This document shows positions 10,560 to 21,399 of a DNA stretch of 64,000 nt, piece by piece. A program made the translations under genes and the position numbers. Numbering within the stretch: position 1 is the stretch's first letter; each line of letters opens with the position of its first letter. The notes beneath the pieces were generated by a model. That model was given only the letters and a program-made list of their open reading frames with translations, was not told the origin of the DNA and searched no databases. The stretch comes from Azolla caroliniana (Eukaryota; Polypodiophyta), in NCBI GenBank assembly GCA_043228905.1, contig JBHGNT010000017.1, forward strand, positions 806,001 to 870,000, given 5' to 3'.

Positions 10560-11800
10560 ACAATCGAGTTGGAAATTCTGTACACAACTGAAGAATCAAC
10601 GTTTGTGCCTTTTTTCAGGTGCCTTTTTTCATATGACTCCTCATCGGTTACAATTTCTTCATTATTTGGCTCAGAATGCCGACTTGGTTCGAGTTGGCAA
10701 TTCACAACATTTGTGCCATAGTCAACGTCGACATAGTAGAATTAAACCTTTTCGGTGGTTTATTTTAGTACTAGACAACATCCGACATGTCCTAGAGTTG
10801 ACACGATTGCTTATTTCAGTGGGACAACTTGATGAAGTAGGCATTCATGTCGACTTCTTGTTAGAAGGATGGAGACTCCACAAGGAACCTCTTGCTTGCT
10901 CGAGGGTTGAAGGTACACTCATTATACCCATTATATGTCACACTGAGAGAGGGTCACCTATTCTTGGTGGATATTCCCATGTCATCCCTATGGCATGGTC
11001 GATGCAGTCACCTAAGTAAAGCCGACATCATGCAGTTATCCAGATCTGACTACATCCCTAAACTCTCCTTCTCCAATCATCAATTCTACGAACATTGTTG
11101 CTATGGCAAGCAAGCCATGACATCACATCCAATGAAAGAGCCGAGCGAGTCGAATCCACTCAACTTAGTCCAGTCAGTCCCTTGGCGGCGTTCTTATTTC
11201 AATGACATTACATTCATCAACGACATGACTAGGAAGGTGTCTCCGACAAAAGATCGTGTGTTACAATCTTCACAAAATGGTTGGCGATGTTGGAAAATCA
11301 GACTAGTTGAAAGCTAAAATGCCGACGGTCTGATGATGGTAGGGAGTATAAATCGGATGAATTTGTTTGATTTTTTGCCAACAACGCAAAATTAGACGAG
11401 AATATACATCTCCATATAGTTCAAAGCAAAATGGAATTATAGAGCGCATGAATAGAACAATTCAGGAGCGAATTGTCGCCATGTTGCATCATGCCGGACT
11501 TTCGGATGTGGTGCTACTCACTACAATGCACATTATCAATATGTCACCGAGTAGGTCTCTTGAACTTCAAATTCCGCAAGAGCTCTAGACCGGCAAGAGA
11601 CTAGATTATGATAAGCTACAGATTTTAGGATGCGAAGCATTCACACTTGTGCTGAAAGATGAACGAAGAAAACTTGAGCCTAGGTCAAGAAAATGCATTT
11701 TTCTTGGATATGGACTTGACGACAATTTCGGCTATTGACTCTGGGACCCGGAGACTCGATAAATCGTCTGAAGTTCGGACGTCGTCTTCAATGAGTCAGA
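10560..11800 (+). pseudogene. copia-3 protease to integrase remnant
   Basis: Pieces in several frames give, in order, FHMTPHR (just after the missing protease acid), ISVGQLDEVGIHVDF, a pre-integrase finger (LWHGRCSHLSKADI...FYEHCCYGKQ), and the end of the integrase core (SSKQNGIIERMNRTIQERI) with the catalytic Glu. After this come the copia-type C-terminal phrases KCIFLGYGLDD and LWDPET. The first two catalytic Asp regions are degraded beyond recognition. Confidence 0.8.
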
Positions 11801-12109
11801 GATGCACAAGGTGGCCGAAAGGCTGATTGAGTTAAGTAGAGGTACCTTTTCGGACATGCTGACTCTTCTAGATGGATCATAAGATAACACGAGGTCGGCT
11901 TCACTGGTAACCGAAACCTTAGTTCCCGATTTGGCCCAACGAAATAGACTTGATTCGGTCTAGTCGAATCATTCAACCAAATCGATTTTGACCTATCCGA
12001 ATATCTAAAATATGGAGGTACCAAGTACAACCGTATCCAAACCGGCTAGCCTAGTTTTACCACGCTGATCTGAAAAACTATTGTAGCCTCCTAAGAGGTA
12101 CTTTCCTAA

Positions 12110-12572
12110 CCTCTTCTTTATTGATTTAGGCAAGCCAACAACATATAAAGAAGTTTCGACAACTGCTAATTCGGCTAATTGGCGACTTGCAATGGAATTA
12201 GAAATGAATTCCATCCAAGAGAATCAAACGTGGGACCTCGTAGAATTGTCAAAGAATCGATGTGTACTTCTATGTAGATGGGTCTTTCGACTCAAGGAGA
12301 CATCTGATTCAACAAGTCCCAAGTATACGACAAGATTAGTTGCAAAGGGCTTCTAGCAAGAATACGAAGTTGATTTTGATGAGATCGCCACCGAGAATCT
12401 AGAGCTTATTCAGCTATATATGAACATGGCCTTCCTTCATGGTGACCTTGATGAAGAAATTTACATGGAGCAGTCAAAAGGCTTCATGTCATTAGATCAG
12501 AAACATCTAATCTCCCGACTCAAGAAGAGTCTATACTGTCAGGTCCATAGCCAAAGACAAGTTTAAAGTGAC
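12110..12572 (+). pseudogene. copia-3 reverse transcriptase N-terminal remnant, internally deleted
   Basis: In mixed frames: WRLAMELEMNSIQENQTWDL, RWVFRLKETSD, RLVAKGF, then FDEIATENLELIQLYMNMAFLHGDLDEEIYMEQ read in parts, and LISRLKKSLY. Compared with copia-1, the stretch between FDEI and AFLHG is shortened by roughly 15-20 codons. Recognisable RT ends near 12572, before the YVDD active site. Confidence 0.75.
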
Positions 12573-12944
12573 GAAGAGAATGAGAAGTGGAAAATAAAAG
12601 AGGAATGAGAGAGAAATAAAAAGATTTTGATAATGTATTAACAATCAGAACAAGGGTTACAAGAGTATGCCGAAGGTTGGCATTGAATTAGAATGGCTCA
12701 TCAATACCTAGATACATGTTTATATGGCATGCTTTGGCTAGCCACCTCATAGACACACATGATGGCTACTTGGCATTCATGCAAGCATAATACTTGGCAT
12801 TTATGCAAGCATGACGCTTGGTAATCATGCGTTAGCCTATGTGATGACTTCATTTCATATAAATGTATTCATCTAATGGAAATGTGTCTTAGTGGTTTTA
12901 TCTTATATTGCAATATAATACTTTTACAATACTCTCTCTCGTTC
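12573..12944. other. unassigned AT-rich spacer
   Basis: No gene seen. A short local duplication (CTTGGCATTCATGCAAGCAT and its copies near 12770-12815) is the only structure noted. A 3' LTR for copia-3 was sought here and not recognised. Confidence 0.6.
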
Positions 12945-13920
12945 CGGTTGGATGCAAGATATAGAAAAATGGTTTGGTAGATGGGATGCGAGACACTTGC
13001 TTCATGATGCATCACTAGATTCCCCTATAAATGAGGCCTTTTTGCAGCGCCAATGTATCATGACATGGGACAAATGTGGAGGCTCACGCTTCACACATTA
13101 TACTACACATGTTGCACCTAACTACAAAACCATATTCTTTGTGGAACGGGGAAACCGTACACATCGATACATGTTAGAGCCCATCCCGTTATCTGTTATT
13201 CGAACCATTGCTTCCATGTGACTTAGCTCACATGCATTGTGATGTGAGACAGGGCATTGGGGCACAAGTGATGAGAATGGTCGGCTATGCACACTCTGCC
13301 CTAAACAAGTTCACGAGTCAGAGTATCACACTTTGATACAATGCCCTGCCTTTGACAATATTCGACCATGCTTTCCATTTCTCTTTGACCGAGCCCAATC
13401 TTTGCACGAATTTCTCTCACAACCACAATGTGCACTCTCGATTGCAACATTCATTGGTAAAGTTCTTGAACATCAACAATCACTACTCACTTTCACACGT
13501 ATCACGTTAAATGTAATATTGTTGGTCTCATAGGTCATATTTGACCTCCGAAGAAGATAATATAATCTAGGGAAAAGTACTAGGATACCCCTGGAAGTTC
13601 GTCTATTTACCAGAATGCCCCTGGAAGTTCCAAATTTACCAAACTACCCTTATGTCCAAAAAATTACACTTTATAAAGTAATTATACACTCAAATATTTG
13701 GTAAATAGGGCTAGTTCGGCTCCATTTCTTCCATCATTGGTAAATAGGGTTTGTAGATTTGAGTGTATAATTACTTTATAAAGTGTAATTTTCTGGACAT
13801 AAGGGTATTTTGGTAATTTTGGAACTTCCAGGGGCATTCTGGTAAATAGACGAACTTCCAAGGGTATCCTGGTACTTTTCCATATAATCTATCTATTTAT
13901 CTCTATCTCTCTCACTCTCT
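12945..13920 (+). pseudogene. LINE-like 3' end, copy 1, with zinc-knuckle remnant
   Basis: One frame reads a CxxC...H...C knuckle (RLCTLCPKQVHESEYHTL then IQCPAFDNIR), followed by FLFDRAQSLHEFL, which resembles the C-terminal zinc-knuckle (zf-RVT) end of plant LINEs. A preceding frame (12952-13220) gives MTWDKCGGSRFTHYTTHVAP, and a frameshift near 13225-13240 separates them. The 3' part runs into CT-rich simple sequence at 13900-13960. Related sequence recurs at 62440-63140 and 63260-63480. A MITE (13570-13881) splits the tail. The LINE assignment is by motif and tail only. Confidence 0.6.
13570..13881. mobile_element. Mutator-type MITE with ~125-bp inverted repeats
   Basis: The left arm 13570-13695 and right arm 13757-13881 are near-perfect reverse complements, starting GGGAAAAGTACTAGG and ending complementarily in CTGGTACTTTTCC. 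The loop is about 60 bp. The flanks ATATAATCTA at 13560-13569 and 13882-13891 are identical over 10 bp (9 to 10 depending on where the end is placed). Long terminal repeats with a 9-10-bp target duplication fit the MULE superfamily. It has no coding capacity, so it is non-autonomous. Confidence 0.9.
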
Positions 13921-14039
13921 CTCTGTCTTGACAATGAATACTCTCTCTCTCTCTTTCTCTTTTATTTTGGTAAAAGCACACAATTATATTAATTGTATGT
14001 AAAATCCACTTAGTTACAACACTTCTTAGTCTCCTCTAC

Positions 14040-15234
14040 TTATCATATGCCTATGTAGGGAGAGGGACATTCTGTAATGCTACTAAAAAACCTGAATATG
14101 CATTTGAGGAAATGATCCCCACATGCTCTAACATCCAAAAATTCCACATGAGAATACCTTTAAGCTTCTTTATATAGGCTTTCACCCCACGTCTATTATC
14201 AAACATGAAAGCATTACGCATATTCCAATTGTGTTGTAGACCCCAATAACTTAAAAATTGGAACAATATCTCCATCTCATCATTTGATCCATTTTGAACA
14301 TATTGAGAGAAAACCCATTATTGAGGTCTCAAACAACGGGTTAAAACTTGCCAAATGTCCGATAAGTACTTCCAAATGCTACACACTATAGGACATTTAA
14401 TGAACCTATGTGTACTATCCTCCAATGGAACGTTGCAAAAGAAACAAGTGCCAGACCTTAGTCCTGGTCTCTTTAAGGACGAACCTAATGGGAGCCCACC
14501 AATCATGACTCTCCATATGAATACCTTTGCACAAAATGGTAGATGGGAATACCAACCACGTTGTAATATTTTCCACCACCTTGCATCTGGCTTATATACA
14601 TTCCACAACTTCATTGCTTTAGGAGATAGCCAAGATAATGATGCCATCGCATGATGATACAATATATTTGTAGTGACATGTAACAACCGTGTACCATCTT
14701 GTAACCGCCAATCTACCTAAGGTGCAAAATTGGTTTTCAATGGCAAAGATCCTTGCAACAATGGTATATCATGTAATTTCTCCCAAATAAATCCATAATT
14801 TTGGGGAATACATAACATCTCTTGGCATCTTCAAAATCCGACAACCTTTGACATTCATTATCAACCACATCTTCCAAATGTACAATCCCCAATCGAAATA
14901 AACAATTGAATTGAGATCTCAACTTCTCTTTCCCATGCCAAAATAACACTCGAGAAGAAAGAAGCAATTTGTTTTTAATGAGTTACAATATGCTCGATCA
15001 CTTGATGGTCCCCATTCAAAAAGAGATAATGCATCTTGCCACGATCTTACCAAATGTTGTCCGCATACACAATGTCAAATATTTAGAGGAATACTTACAG
15101 TCAGTAGTGACCACCATGATGCTTGAATCTTTGTTTTCCCATGCACCAATCCTTCGTGCTCAATAAAATATTGCATCATAGATATCCATGGTTGATCTTG
15201 TTGACATATATCTCGTAATAATGTAAATCTATGA
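14040..15234 (-). pseudogene. antisense LINE, RT C-terminus and zf-RVT domain
   Basis: On the minus strand, from right to left: an RT C-terminal region (WISMMQYFIEHEGLVHGKTK, 15190-15100), linker pieces with HLEDVVDNECQRLSDFEDAK (about 14880), and a zf-RVT domain at 14686-14318 (FIWRVMIGGLPLGSSLKRPG, then CFFCNVPLEDSTHRFIKCPI). Last come the W-rich tail at 14275-14051 (WGLQHNWNMRNAFMF). The RT active site is not in the window, because LTR sequence begins at 15235. It is interrupted by stops and shifts, so it is dead. Confidence 0.88.
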
Positions 15235-15511
15235 TGTCGCGAAGTTTCGCGCGCATGTGTTACTTGGGCGGGACCACGAGTGTTTTGGACTAGGGAGTAC
15301 TCAAGGGATAAATAAATATTTATTTATTTATTTTAAATCTTATAAATATAAAGCACTCTTAGAACCCACTCTATGAATCCTCTCTAATAATCCTCTCTAC
15401 GAATCCTCACTCTATGAACTCTCTCTACGAACCCACTCTACGAACTCTCTCTACAAATCCTCGCTACGAACCCACTCTACGAATCCTCTCTTCGAACCCG
15501 CTTTGCAAACT
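15235..15511 (-). repeat. truncated LTR fragment (same family as 15939-17308)
   Basis: It starts TGTCGCGAAGTTTCGCG beside ATGA and matches 15939 onwards, including the TCTACGAA-type minisatellite, then stops abruptly in a junction to gypsy-T sequence at 15512. Confidence 0.85.
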
Positions 15512-15753
15512 TAAGTCGAAGTAATCGTTGTGTCTTAAGTTATCTCGTCGTAATACCCTTTGGTGAAGTGTCTTCTGGAGACACCCTGTGTTAGGCCATT
15601 GTCCGGACCTAAGGATTAACAGAGTTTTTGGCGACCACGATTCCTGCACAATCGCAGCGAACAATGGCGGGAATGGATGATGCGACCAACGAACGACCCG
15701 GTTACGGAGCGAGCAAGGCGACTTGCTGAACGACTGAGGAAGCGAGAGGCTTT
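15512..15753 (+). mobile_element. isolated copy of gypsy-T LTR end, primer site and gag start
   Basis: It matches 19006-19247 with only scattered substitutions: the end of the LTR, the TTGGCGACCACGATTCC primer region and about the first 27 gag codons, ending AGGCTTTCCAA. It then joins LINE sequence at a shared CCAA. Confidence 0.9.
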
Positions 15754-15938
15754 CCAAATGTTGTCCACATACACAATGTCAAATATTTAGAGGAATACTT
15801 ACAGTCAATAGTGACCACTATGATGCTTGAATCTTTGTTTTCCCATGCACCAATCCTTCGTGCTCAATAAAATATTGCATCATAGATATCCATGGTTGAT
15901 CTTGTTGACATATATCTCGTAATAATGTAAATCTACGA
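15754..15938 (-). repeat. second copy of the LINE fragment (704 bp from the first)
   Basis: Nearly identical to 15050-15234, which encodes the same antisense LINE RT segment; the offset is 704 bp at both ends of the match. Confidence 0.93.
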
Positions 15939-16059
15939 TGTCGCGAAGTTTCGCGCACATGTGTTACTTGGGCGGGACCATGAGGGTCTTGGACTAGGGA
16001 GTACTCAAGGGATAAATAAATATTTATTTATTTATTTTAAATCTTATAAATATAAAGCA

Positions 16060-16460
16060 CTCTTAGAACCCACTCTATGAATCCTCTCTAATAATCCTCT
16101 CTACGAATCCTCACTCTACGAACTCTCTCTACGAACCCACTCTACGAACTCTCTCTACGAACTCTCTCTACGAACTCTCTCTATGAATCCTCTCTATGAA
16201 CCCACTCTACGAATCCTCTCTTGGAACCCGCTCTACAAACTCTCTCTATGAACTCTCTCTAAGAATCCTCTCTATGAACCCACTGTACGAATCCTCTCTT
16301 CGAACCCACTCTACGAACTCTCTCTATGAACTCTCTCTACGAACCCACTCTACGAATCCTCTCTTTGAACCCGCTCTACGAACTCTCTCTACGAACCCAC
16401 TCTACGAATCCTCTCTTCGAACCCACTCTACGAACTCTCTTTACGAATCCTCTCTACGAA
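16060..16460. repeat. CTCTCTACGAA-type minisatellite
   Basis: Irregular repeats of CTCTCTACGAACCCACTCTA-like units about 10-20 bp long, shared with 15365-15511. The open frame rich in N-P-L-Y-E is a repeat artefact, not a gene. Confidence 0.93.
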
Positions 16461-17027
16461 AGAAAGAGAGAAGAAAGAAACACAAATGATATCGGCCAAA
16501 GAAATAAATACGTGTTCGATTCCAACGCTAGAGGACCCTTTATAAAATAGGGTTAGATTACAATGGCAACTTCTAGTCAACCACAAGCTCGATGAAAACA
16601 TAAATACTAAATGCCCTTAGAGACAAGAGCAAATCCGAACACGACGAAGATGAACACACGAGCACCACCACAATGCTAACCCCAACGAACCACGACCACC
16701 CGAACGGCAAGCACACTGGCTTGCAATGACGAATGGGGCGAAGCAATGTCGATGCAACGAAGCTTGGGCTCATGAGCACTTCGAGTGCCGACATGAAGAA
16801 GAAGAGCACGTTGCGATGAGGGGATGAAGGGGTATGAGATGAAGAGAAGTGGTGGAGAAGAAGATGAAGAGTTGCGAAGGAAAAATGGCGATAGTCTCCT
16901 CCTCCCAAAACGTCCTCCCTAATGAGCCCCCCTCGACCTCCTTTTATAGGAAAAAAAGAAGGGGGGTCGCCAATTTTGTCTTCAATGCAAAAGGAATAAA
17001 ATTCCTTAAATCACGCTACATTGTAAG

Positions 17028-17092
17028 ACTAGATTTGAACCGTGCACCTCTAGCTAGAAGTCAATGTGACTCTCCACTAGCCCATTAACTCT
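17028..17092 (-). repeat. tRNA-derived SINE-like segment
   Basis: The minus strand contains an A-box-like GGCTAGTGGAGAG and a B-box-like GGTTCAAATC, with GCACGG before the latter. It resembles segments at 25398-25468 and 5990-6023. No acceptor or anticodon stem could be closed, so a tRNA gene was not called. Confidence 0.5.
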
Positions 17093-17308
17093 CTCTTATA
17101 TAATATGTAATTCTATCTCTATAAATTCGTAGCCTGTCTCCCCTCTCTCTTACTTTTTACACGAGCTTCTATACATCATTTCCACCATTTTCTTTTGCAT
17201 GTGCACAATTAATTGCCTTTGTGTGCACACGCATTGCACATGCACATTTTGACCCCCCCCCCCCCTTTCGCAAGTTATTCCCACTCTCCAGCACGCCACA
17301 TCACGACA

Positions 17309-17320
17309 TCCACCCCCACC
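17309..17320 (-). other. gypsy-2 polypurine tract
   Basis: TCCACCCCCACC is the complement of GGTGGGGGTGGA, the tract directly before the gypsy-4 3' LTR at 31550-31561. Confidence 0.85.
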
Positions 17321-17368
17321 AAACCGCACATCCTCTGGTATGTGCCAAGAATGGCGGGCTGAGGGTGG

Positions 17369-18690
17369 TCAATAGTTCATTTCCTCTTCCTTATTGACCC
17401 CGTGGCTTGTTGTTTGCTCGCCTTTATCTTCGTCAAGGTCATCGAGGTTTGGCTCCCTATCGTGTCGCCTTTTGAAGATTTTGACCCACTTCCTTGCTAT
17501 TGGTACTGCTAGCTTAGTCCCATCAAGTTCAGCGAGGTGGTAGGTAGCATTATCGTTTGCACTCGTTACCACGTACGGCCCAAACCATCGCTTTGCGAAT
17601 TTTCGCATCGAACTATGTTGATTGTCGAGACTGCTATCATACACAATCACCCAGTCTCCTTCTTCGATCTTCTGAGGGCGTAGTCGGTGTGTCTTGTCGA
17701 ACCAGGCTTTGTTACTTAGCCTAGTCGCTTCTAACCTCCTCTTTGCCAACTCCAAGTCTTGGGGTCTTCTCTCAAGTTTCCTTATCCTCGTTGCTAGAAG
17801 CTCTTCTCGACTCATCTCATTTTCCCACGATATCACTACCCATGACACGATCGTGTCTTCAATGGGCATCACCGGCTTTTGTCCGTACATGAGTTCAGCT
17901 AGCATGAAACCTGTAACTGAGCTATGAGTTGTTCTGTCGGCCCACAAGACATAAGGTAGTAACTGAGGCCAATTCCCGACTCGCCCATCGCAAGCTCTTA
18001 CAATGGCTTTTACGATAGGCCCATGTCCGCGTTCTATCTTTCCATTAGCCTCCGGGTTATAAGCCTTCGTGAGAGAGAGCTTCACTCCAAGTCATTCAAA
18101 GAGCTCTGTAGCTTCGTGAGCGTTCAACTCTCCTCTGTCGGCCACTATCTTTCCCACACATCCGTACCGGCAGATGACATCCTCGAGTAATAATTTACAC
18201 ACCCCCGCTGTCGTTTTGTTTGCCAAGGCTTGCGCTTCTACTTGGTTTGTTAGGTCTTCTCTTGCTAGCACCAAGTATTTCATTTGGCCCACTCCCATCG
18301 GCATTGAAACCAAATTCACCATCCATTTGAAGTGTATGGTGAGTGGGTAGGTCAGGTGCAACTCATCCCTATGGCGTATGTTGGAGTGTATCTGGCAGCT
18401 TTCACACGTCCCCACGAAATGGGTGACATCCTTGTACATTCCCGGCCACCAATACTTCTCCTTTAACTTCTCTAATGTTGCCCATGTTCCTCTATGGTCC
18501 GCCCAAGGACTCTCGTGGAACTCAGACACCAATGTTGTTTTGTCCCCTTCCTTTATGACCACTCGTTGTGGCATCCCCGTCCTCCTCTTTGGGTGCCTCT
18601 AGAGGAATCCCCCTCGTAGGAAGTACTTGTACGCTTTCTTTCGGACTCTCTATGCTTCCTCCTTCGACCATGAACTTGTTACCCGGCCGA
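17369..18690 (-). pseudogene. gypsy-2 integrase region, 3' half only
   Basis: The minus strand shows an integrase zinc-finger segment (GTCESCQIHSNIRHRDELH), then core segments including VGKIVADRGELNAHE (second catalytic Asp region) and a C-terminal part with KIEEGDWVIVYDSSLDNQH and GPYVVTSANDNATYHLAELD. It is close to the integrase at 30582-31484 in gypsy-4. A TGA at 18089-18091 stands where gypsy-4 has Arg (CGA to TGA). There is another stop near 18600. Sequence is cut at about 18690 by the gypsy-T LTR. RT and gag are not seen. Confidence 0.9.
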
Positions 18691-18696
18691 CCAGAA

Positions 18697-19111
18697 TGTG
18701 AAAAGGGATGGTTATTCGGAATATATTTAATTAAGTAGATTAGATTATAATTATGTAGTGAACAGACGGACCAGAATCGGTATGCCGATCCAGATCCGGA
18801 CCGATTCCGAACAGGTGCCGGTTGGCATCGTTTTGTACGCAGCACCGGTGACCTATATAAAGACCCGATTACAATGTATAAATCTAACGGAGAATTAATA
18901 TAAGCTTCTTGGTTTTACCTTCACGTATTGATCACCGTTCTGAATTAATTGTTATATCTTACGCGTGTATTAAGTGTATGCCTTATTGTTAAGTAGCTAA
19001 TTAAGTCGAAGTAATCGTTGTGTCTTAAATTATCTCGCCGTAACACCCTTTGGTGAAGTGTCTTCTGGAGACACCCTGTGTTAGGCCATTGTCCGACCCT
19101 AAGGATTAACA
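18697..19111 (+). repeat. gypsy-T 5' LTR
   Basis: From TGTGAAAAGGGATGG, next to the broken gypsy-2 integrase, to GGATTAACA, just before a primer-site-like TTGGCGACC. A TATATAAAG box lies near 18854. The left edge is inferred from the TG start and the end of gypsy-2 similarity; no 3' LTR copy exists here to confirm it. Confidence 0.65.
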
Positions 19112-19118
19112 GAGTTTT

Positions 19119-19134
19119 TGGCGACCACGATTCC
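19119..19134 (+). other. gypsy-T primer binding site
   Basis: TGGCGACCACGATTCC follows GAGTTTT after the LTR end TTAACA. The layout, LTR end then GAGTTTTTGGCG, is usual in plant Tat/Athila-type elements; the exact tRNA was not determined. Confidence 0.6.
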
Positions 19135-19162
19135 TGCACAATCGTAGCGAACAGTGGCGGGA

Positions 19163-21124
19163 ATGGATGATGCGACCAACGAACGACCCGGTTACGGAGC
19201 GAGCAAGGCGACTTGCTGAACGACTGAGGAAGCGAGAGGCTTTCCAACAAGCGGCAAAAGAAATCAGAGTGGATCGCTCATTTTCGAAAGTGATCCGGAG
19301 AGTGGCCAAGGAATCACTTCGGCTACCACAAAACGCCTACCTGGACAAAGGAAGCAGTCTACGCAGCCTTTGGGAAGCAGAATCCCTTCTTCAGGCATTG
19401 GTAGTGGGGGAAGGCGAATCCGAAGCATTTTCGGCATTTGAATCAGGTTTGACACCCCAGGCGGACCAGAGGATGAGGAGTCGGATACCTTTGCCGACAC
19501 CAGAACCCGAATCGACAAGGCTGGAAACTCCGGTACCAGAAGTTGACCACACTCCGGAACCAGAATTCGATGACGAGAGACCTCCGACACCGGAAGTCGA
19601 GGAGGAGAAGCCTCCAACACCACAAGAGGAGCAAGAAAGACCTCTGACGGCGACAGAAGACCGGGGAAAACCTCCATCACCACCAAAGGAGGAACGACCA
19701 CCGACACCACCATCCCGTGTACCGACACCGAACGACGATATGTCGTTCCAATATCCCAAATACCGGGATGATCCAGACGTGGAAGCCCACGTCCATGCGT
19801 TTCAGCAGACCTGGGAAGCGAACCATGTGACCCAACGCTTAAATACAGTCGAAGAGGAACGCTCAAAACGAGCAGAGTTCGGCATGACCTTGGAGGGACC
19901 GGCCGCCAGATGGCACCGAACACAGATTCCCAGCACCATCCCCACATTCGAAACATTAAAGACAAAATTCTTGCATTTCTTCCACAAGGAGATGGACCAA
20001 CGGGAAATGGTCGGCTTATTTTACAGTATCCCGCAGGAACCAACGGAGAACATCCAACAGTTTGTCATCCGGTTCCAGCGGATACACAGTCAACTCAACG
20101 GACACCACCGGAGGAAGAAACAAAGGCCATATTCTTAGCAGCATTCCGGGAACCCTTACGGACGGTGTGCACCGTCATCGATTTCCGCACTAGCAGCATA
20201 GATCAAGTTATTGATCGAGTTCGGGAAATGGAAAACTCGAGTTCATGGCTAACCATGGGCGCACTTCAGCGTACGCTACCGACAAAAGAGGATCTCCATT
20301 TCCAACAAGCAGTTCAATGTACGATATGCCTGAATGTCGGACATTCAGCGCTTGAATGCACCATGCGTGCCCAATGCTTGCTCTGCCACTCCAGAAGTCA
20401 CACAATGGAACGGTGTGAGTGTAACTTGTTAAATCGACAAGCACCACCGGTCCGGCAAATTGAGCCACAGAGCAACCAAGAGGAAGAAGAAGAATGTTGG
20501 TGGCGAGAGGAACGCTACCAACTGGCATAAGATGTCTGGTACAACGACCGAAGAGATGCGTATGACCGGTATGAAAGACAGGATATATATCGGGACTATA
20601 ATGGACGGTATGAAAGATATAATCGGGATCATTCCCCTAGTTACAACCACCGACGAGACGACTATGGCAAGGATGACGACCAGCCACGTCAAGGATACCG
20701 CAACAAAAAGAATTTCAATAAGAAATGTCATTTCAACAAAAAGGGGGGTCATCCACGAGAACCGGAAAAGGGCGCTCCAAGCAGCCAACCAGACCAAAAC
20801 CAAGCACTTGCCCCTGGTCCGCCACCAAGCACACACACCGAATCCAGCAACGCCCGGAAGCCGTACTGCTATTATTGCCGGCAAGAGGGCCACTATAGTA
20901 ATCAATGTCCGGCGAAGAGCTACGATAAGCGACCAACGGTGAACATGGTAGACGCGGAAGTCGCGGACCTAGAACAAGTCACTACAAGGTCAAAAGGCAA
21001 AGCCACGGAGTGGGAAACTCAAGAAGCCATCCGGAAGCAGGCAACCGAATGGGTGAAGAAGGCAAATGAACGAAATGCGGCCGAGCTCGAACAACAAAAG
21101 GAGAATGCCAAAGAGCTCACCGGC
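19163..21124 (+). pseudogene. gypsy-T gag, frameshifted and with one stop, split by gypsy-3
   Basis: ATG at 19163 or 19167 lies 40 bp after the primer site. The N-terminus is basic and helical. Codons ~100-190 are a PTP/PEE-rich linker, and ~200-320 a capsid-like gag fold (TLEGPAARWHRTQIPS, FYSIPQEPTENIQQFVIRFQ). A frameshift near 20105-20130 moves the frame, which continues as FREPLRTVCTVIDF. A CxxC-rich segment at 20318-20410 follows, then a TAA at 20528-20530. The frame then gives a Tyr/Arg/Asp-rich basic tract and a CCHC knuckle (CYYCRQEGHYSNQC) at about 20872. It ends at the gypsy-3 insertion, and the frame resumes at 33283. Confidence 0.87.
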
Positions 21125-21128
21125 ACGG

Positions 21129-21381
21129 TGTCGCATCATTATGCGCGTGTGTGTAGAAGGGGCGAGACCACGGGGGTCTTGTACTAGGGAGTGGAGGAGA
21201 AAGAATGAGACACAAAATGGAAGCTTAGCTCAAGAGGAGGTGAGAAAGAATAAGGCAATAACATAGAATAGACGGGGCAAGATGCTCAACAAGTTAGCTT
21301 AAGGAAACATAAACGCTTTACAATAGTGGCCGCCATGGCCGCACCAAACGACTATGAGAAGAACCCTAAAGGAAAACCCAA
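21129..21381 (-). repeat. gypsy-3 3' LTR, truncated
   Basis: It matches 32759-33011 of the other LTR with roughly 8 differences, then stops at GAAAACCCAA and joins a polypurine-complement CCGCCCCCACC motif that is itself repeated 22 bp on. About 270 bp of LTR is missing, as a deletion. Confidence 0.85.
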
Positions 21382-21399
21382 CATCCGCCCCCACCAAAC

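Larger units (their letters stand above)
15939..17308 (-). repeat. gypsy-2 3' LTR (antisense), 1370 bp
   Basis: It runs TGTCGCGAAG...CACATCACGACA, with left flank ACGA (15935-15938). The right end meets TCCACCCCCACC, the complement of the polypurine tract found before the gypsy-4 3' LTR. It is antisense and belongs to the pol remnant at 17369-18690. It contains a minisatellite (16060-16460), a tRNA-like SINE segment (about 17030-17090), a TATA on the minus strand (TATAAAAGGAGG, about 16937-16948) and a C13 run at 17253-17265. Confidence 0.87.

Noticed and set aside
16196-16550. Repeating N-P-L-Y-E-S-S-L-R protein
   Set aside because: It is a minisatellite read in frame; all frames are similarly open.
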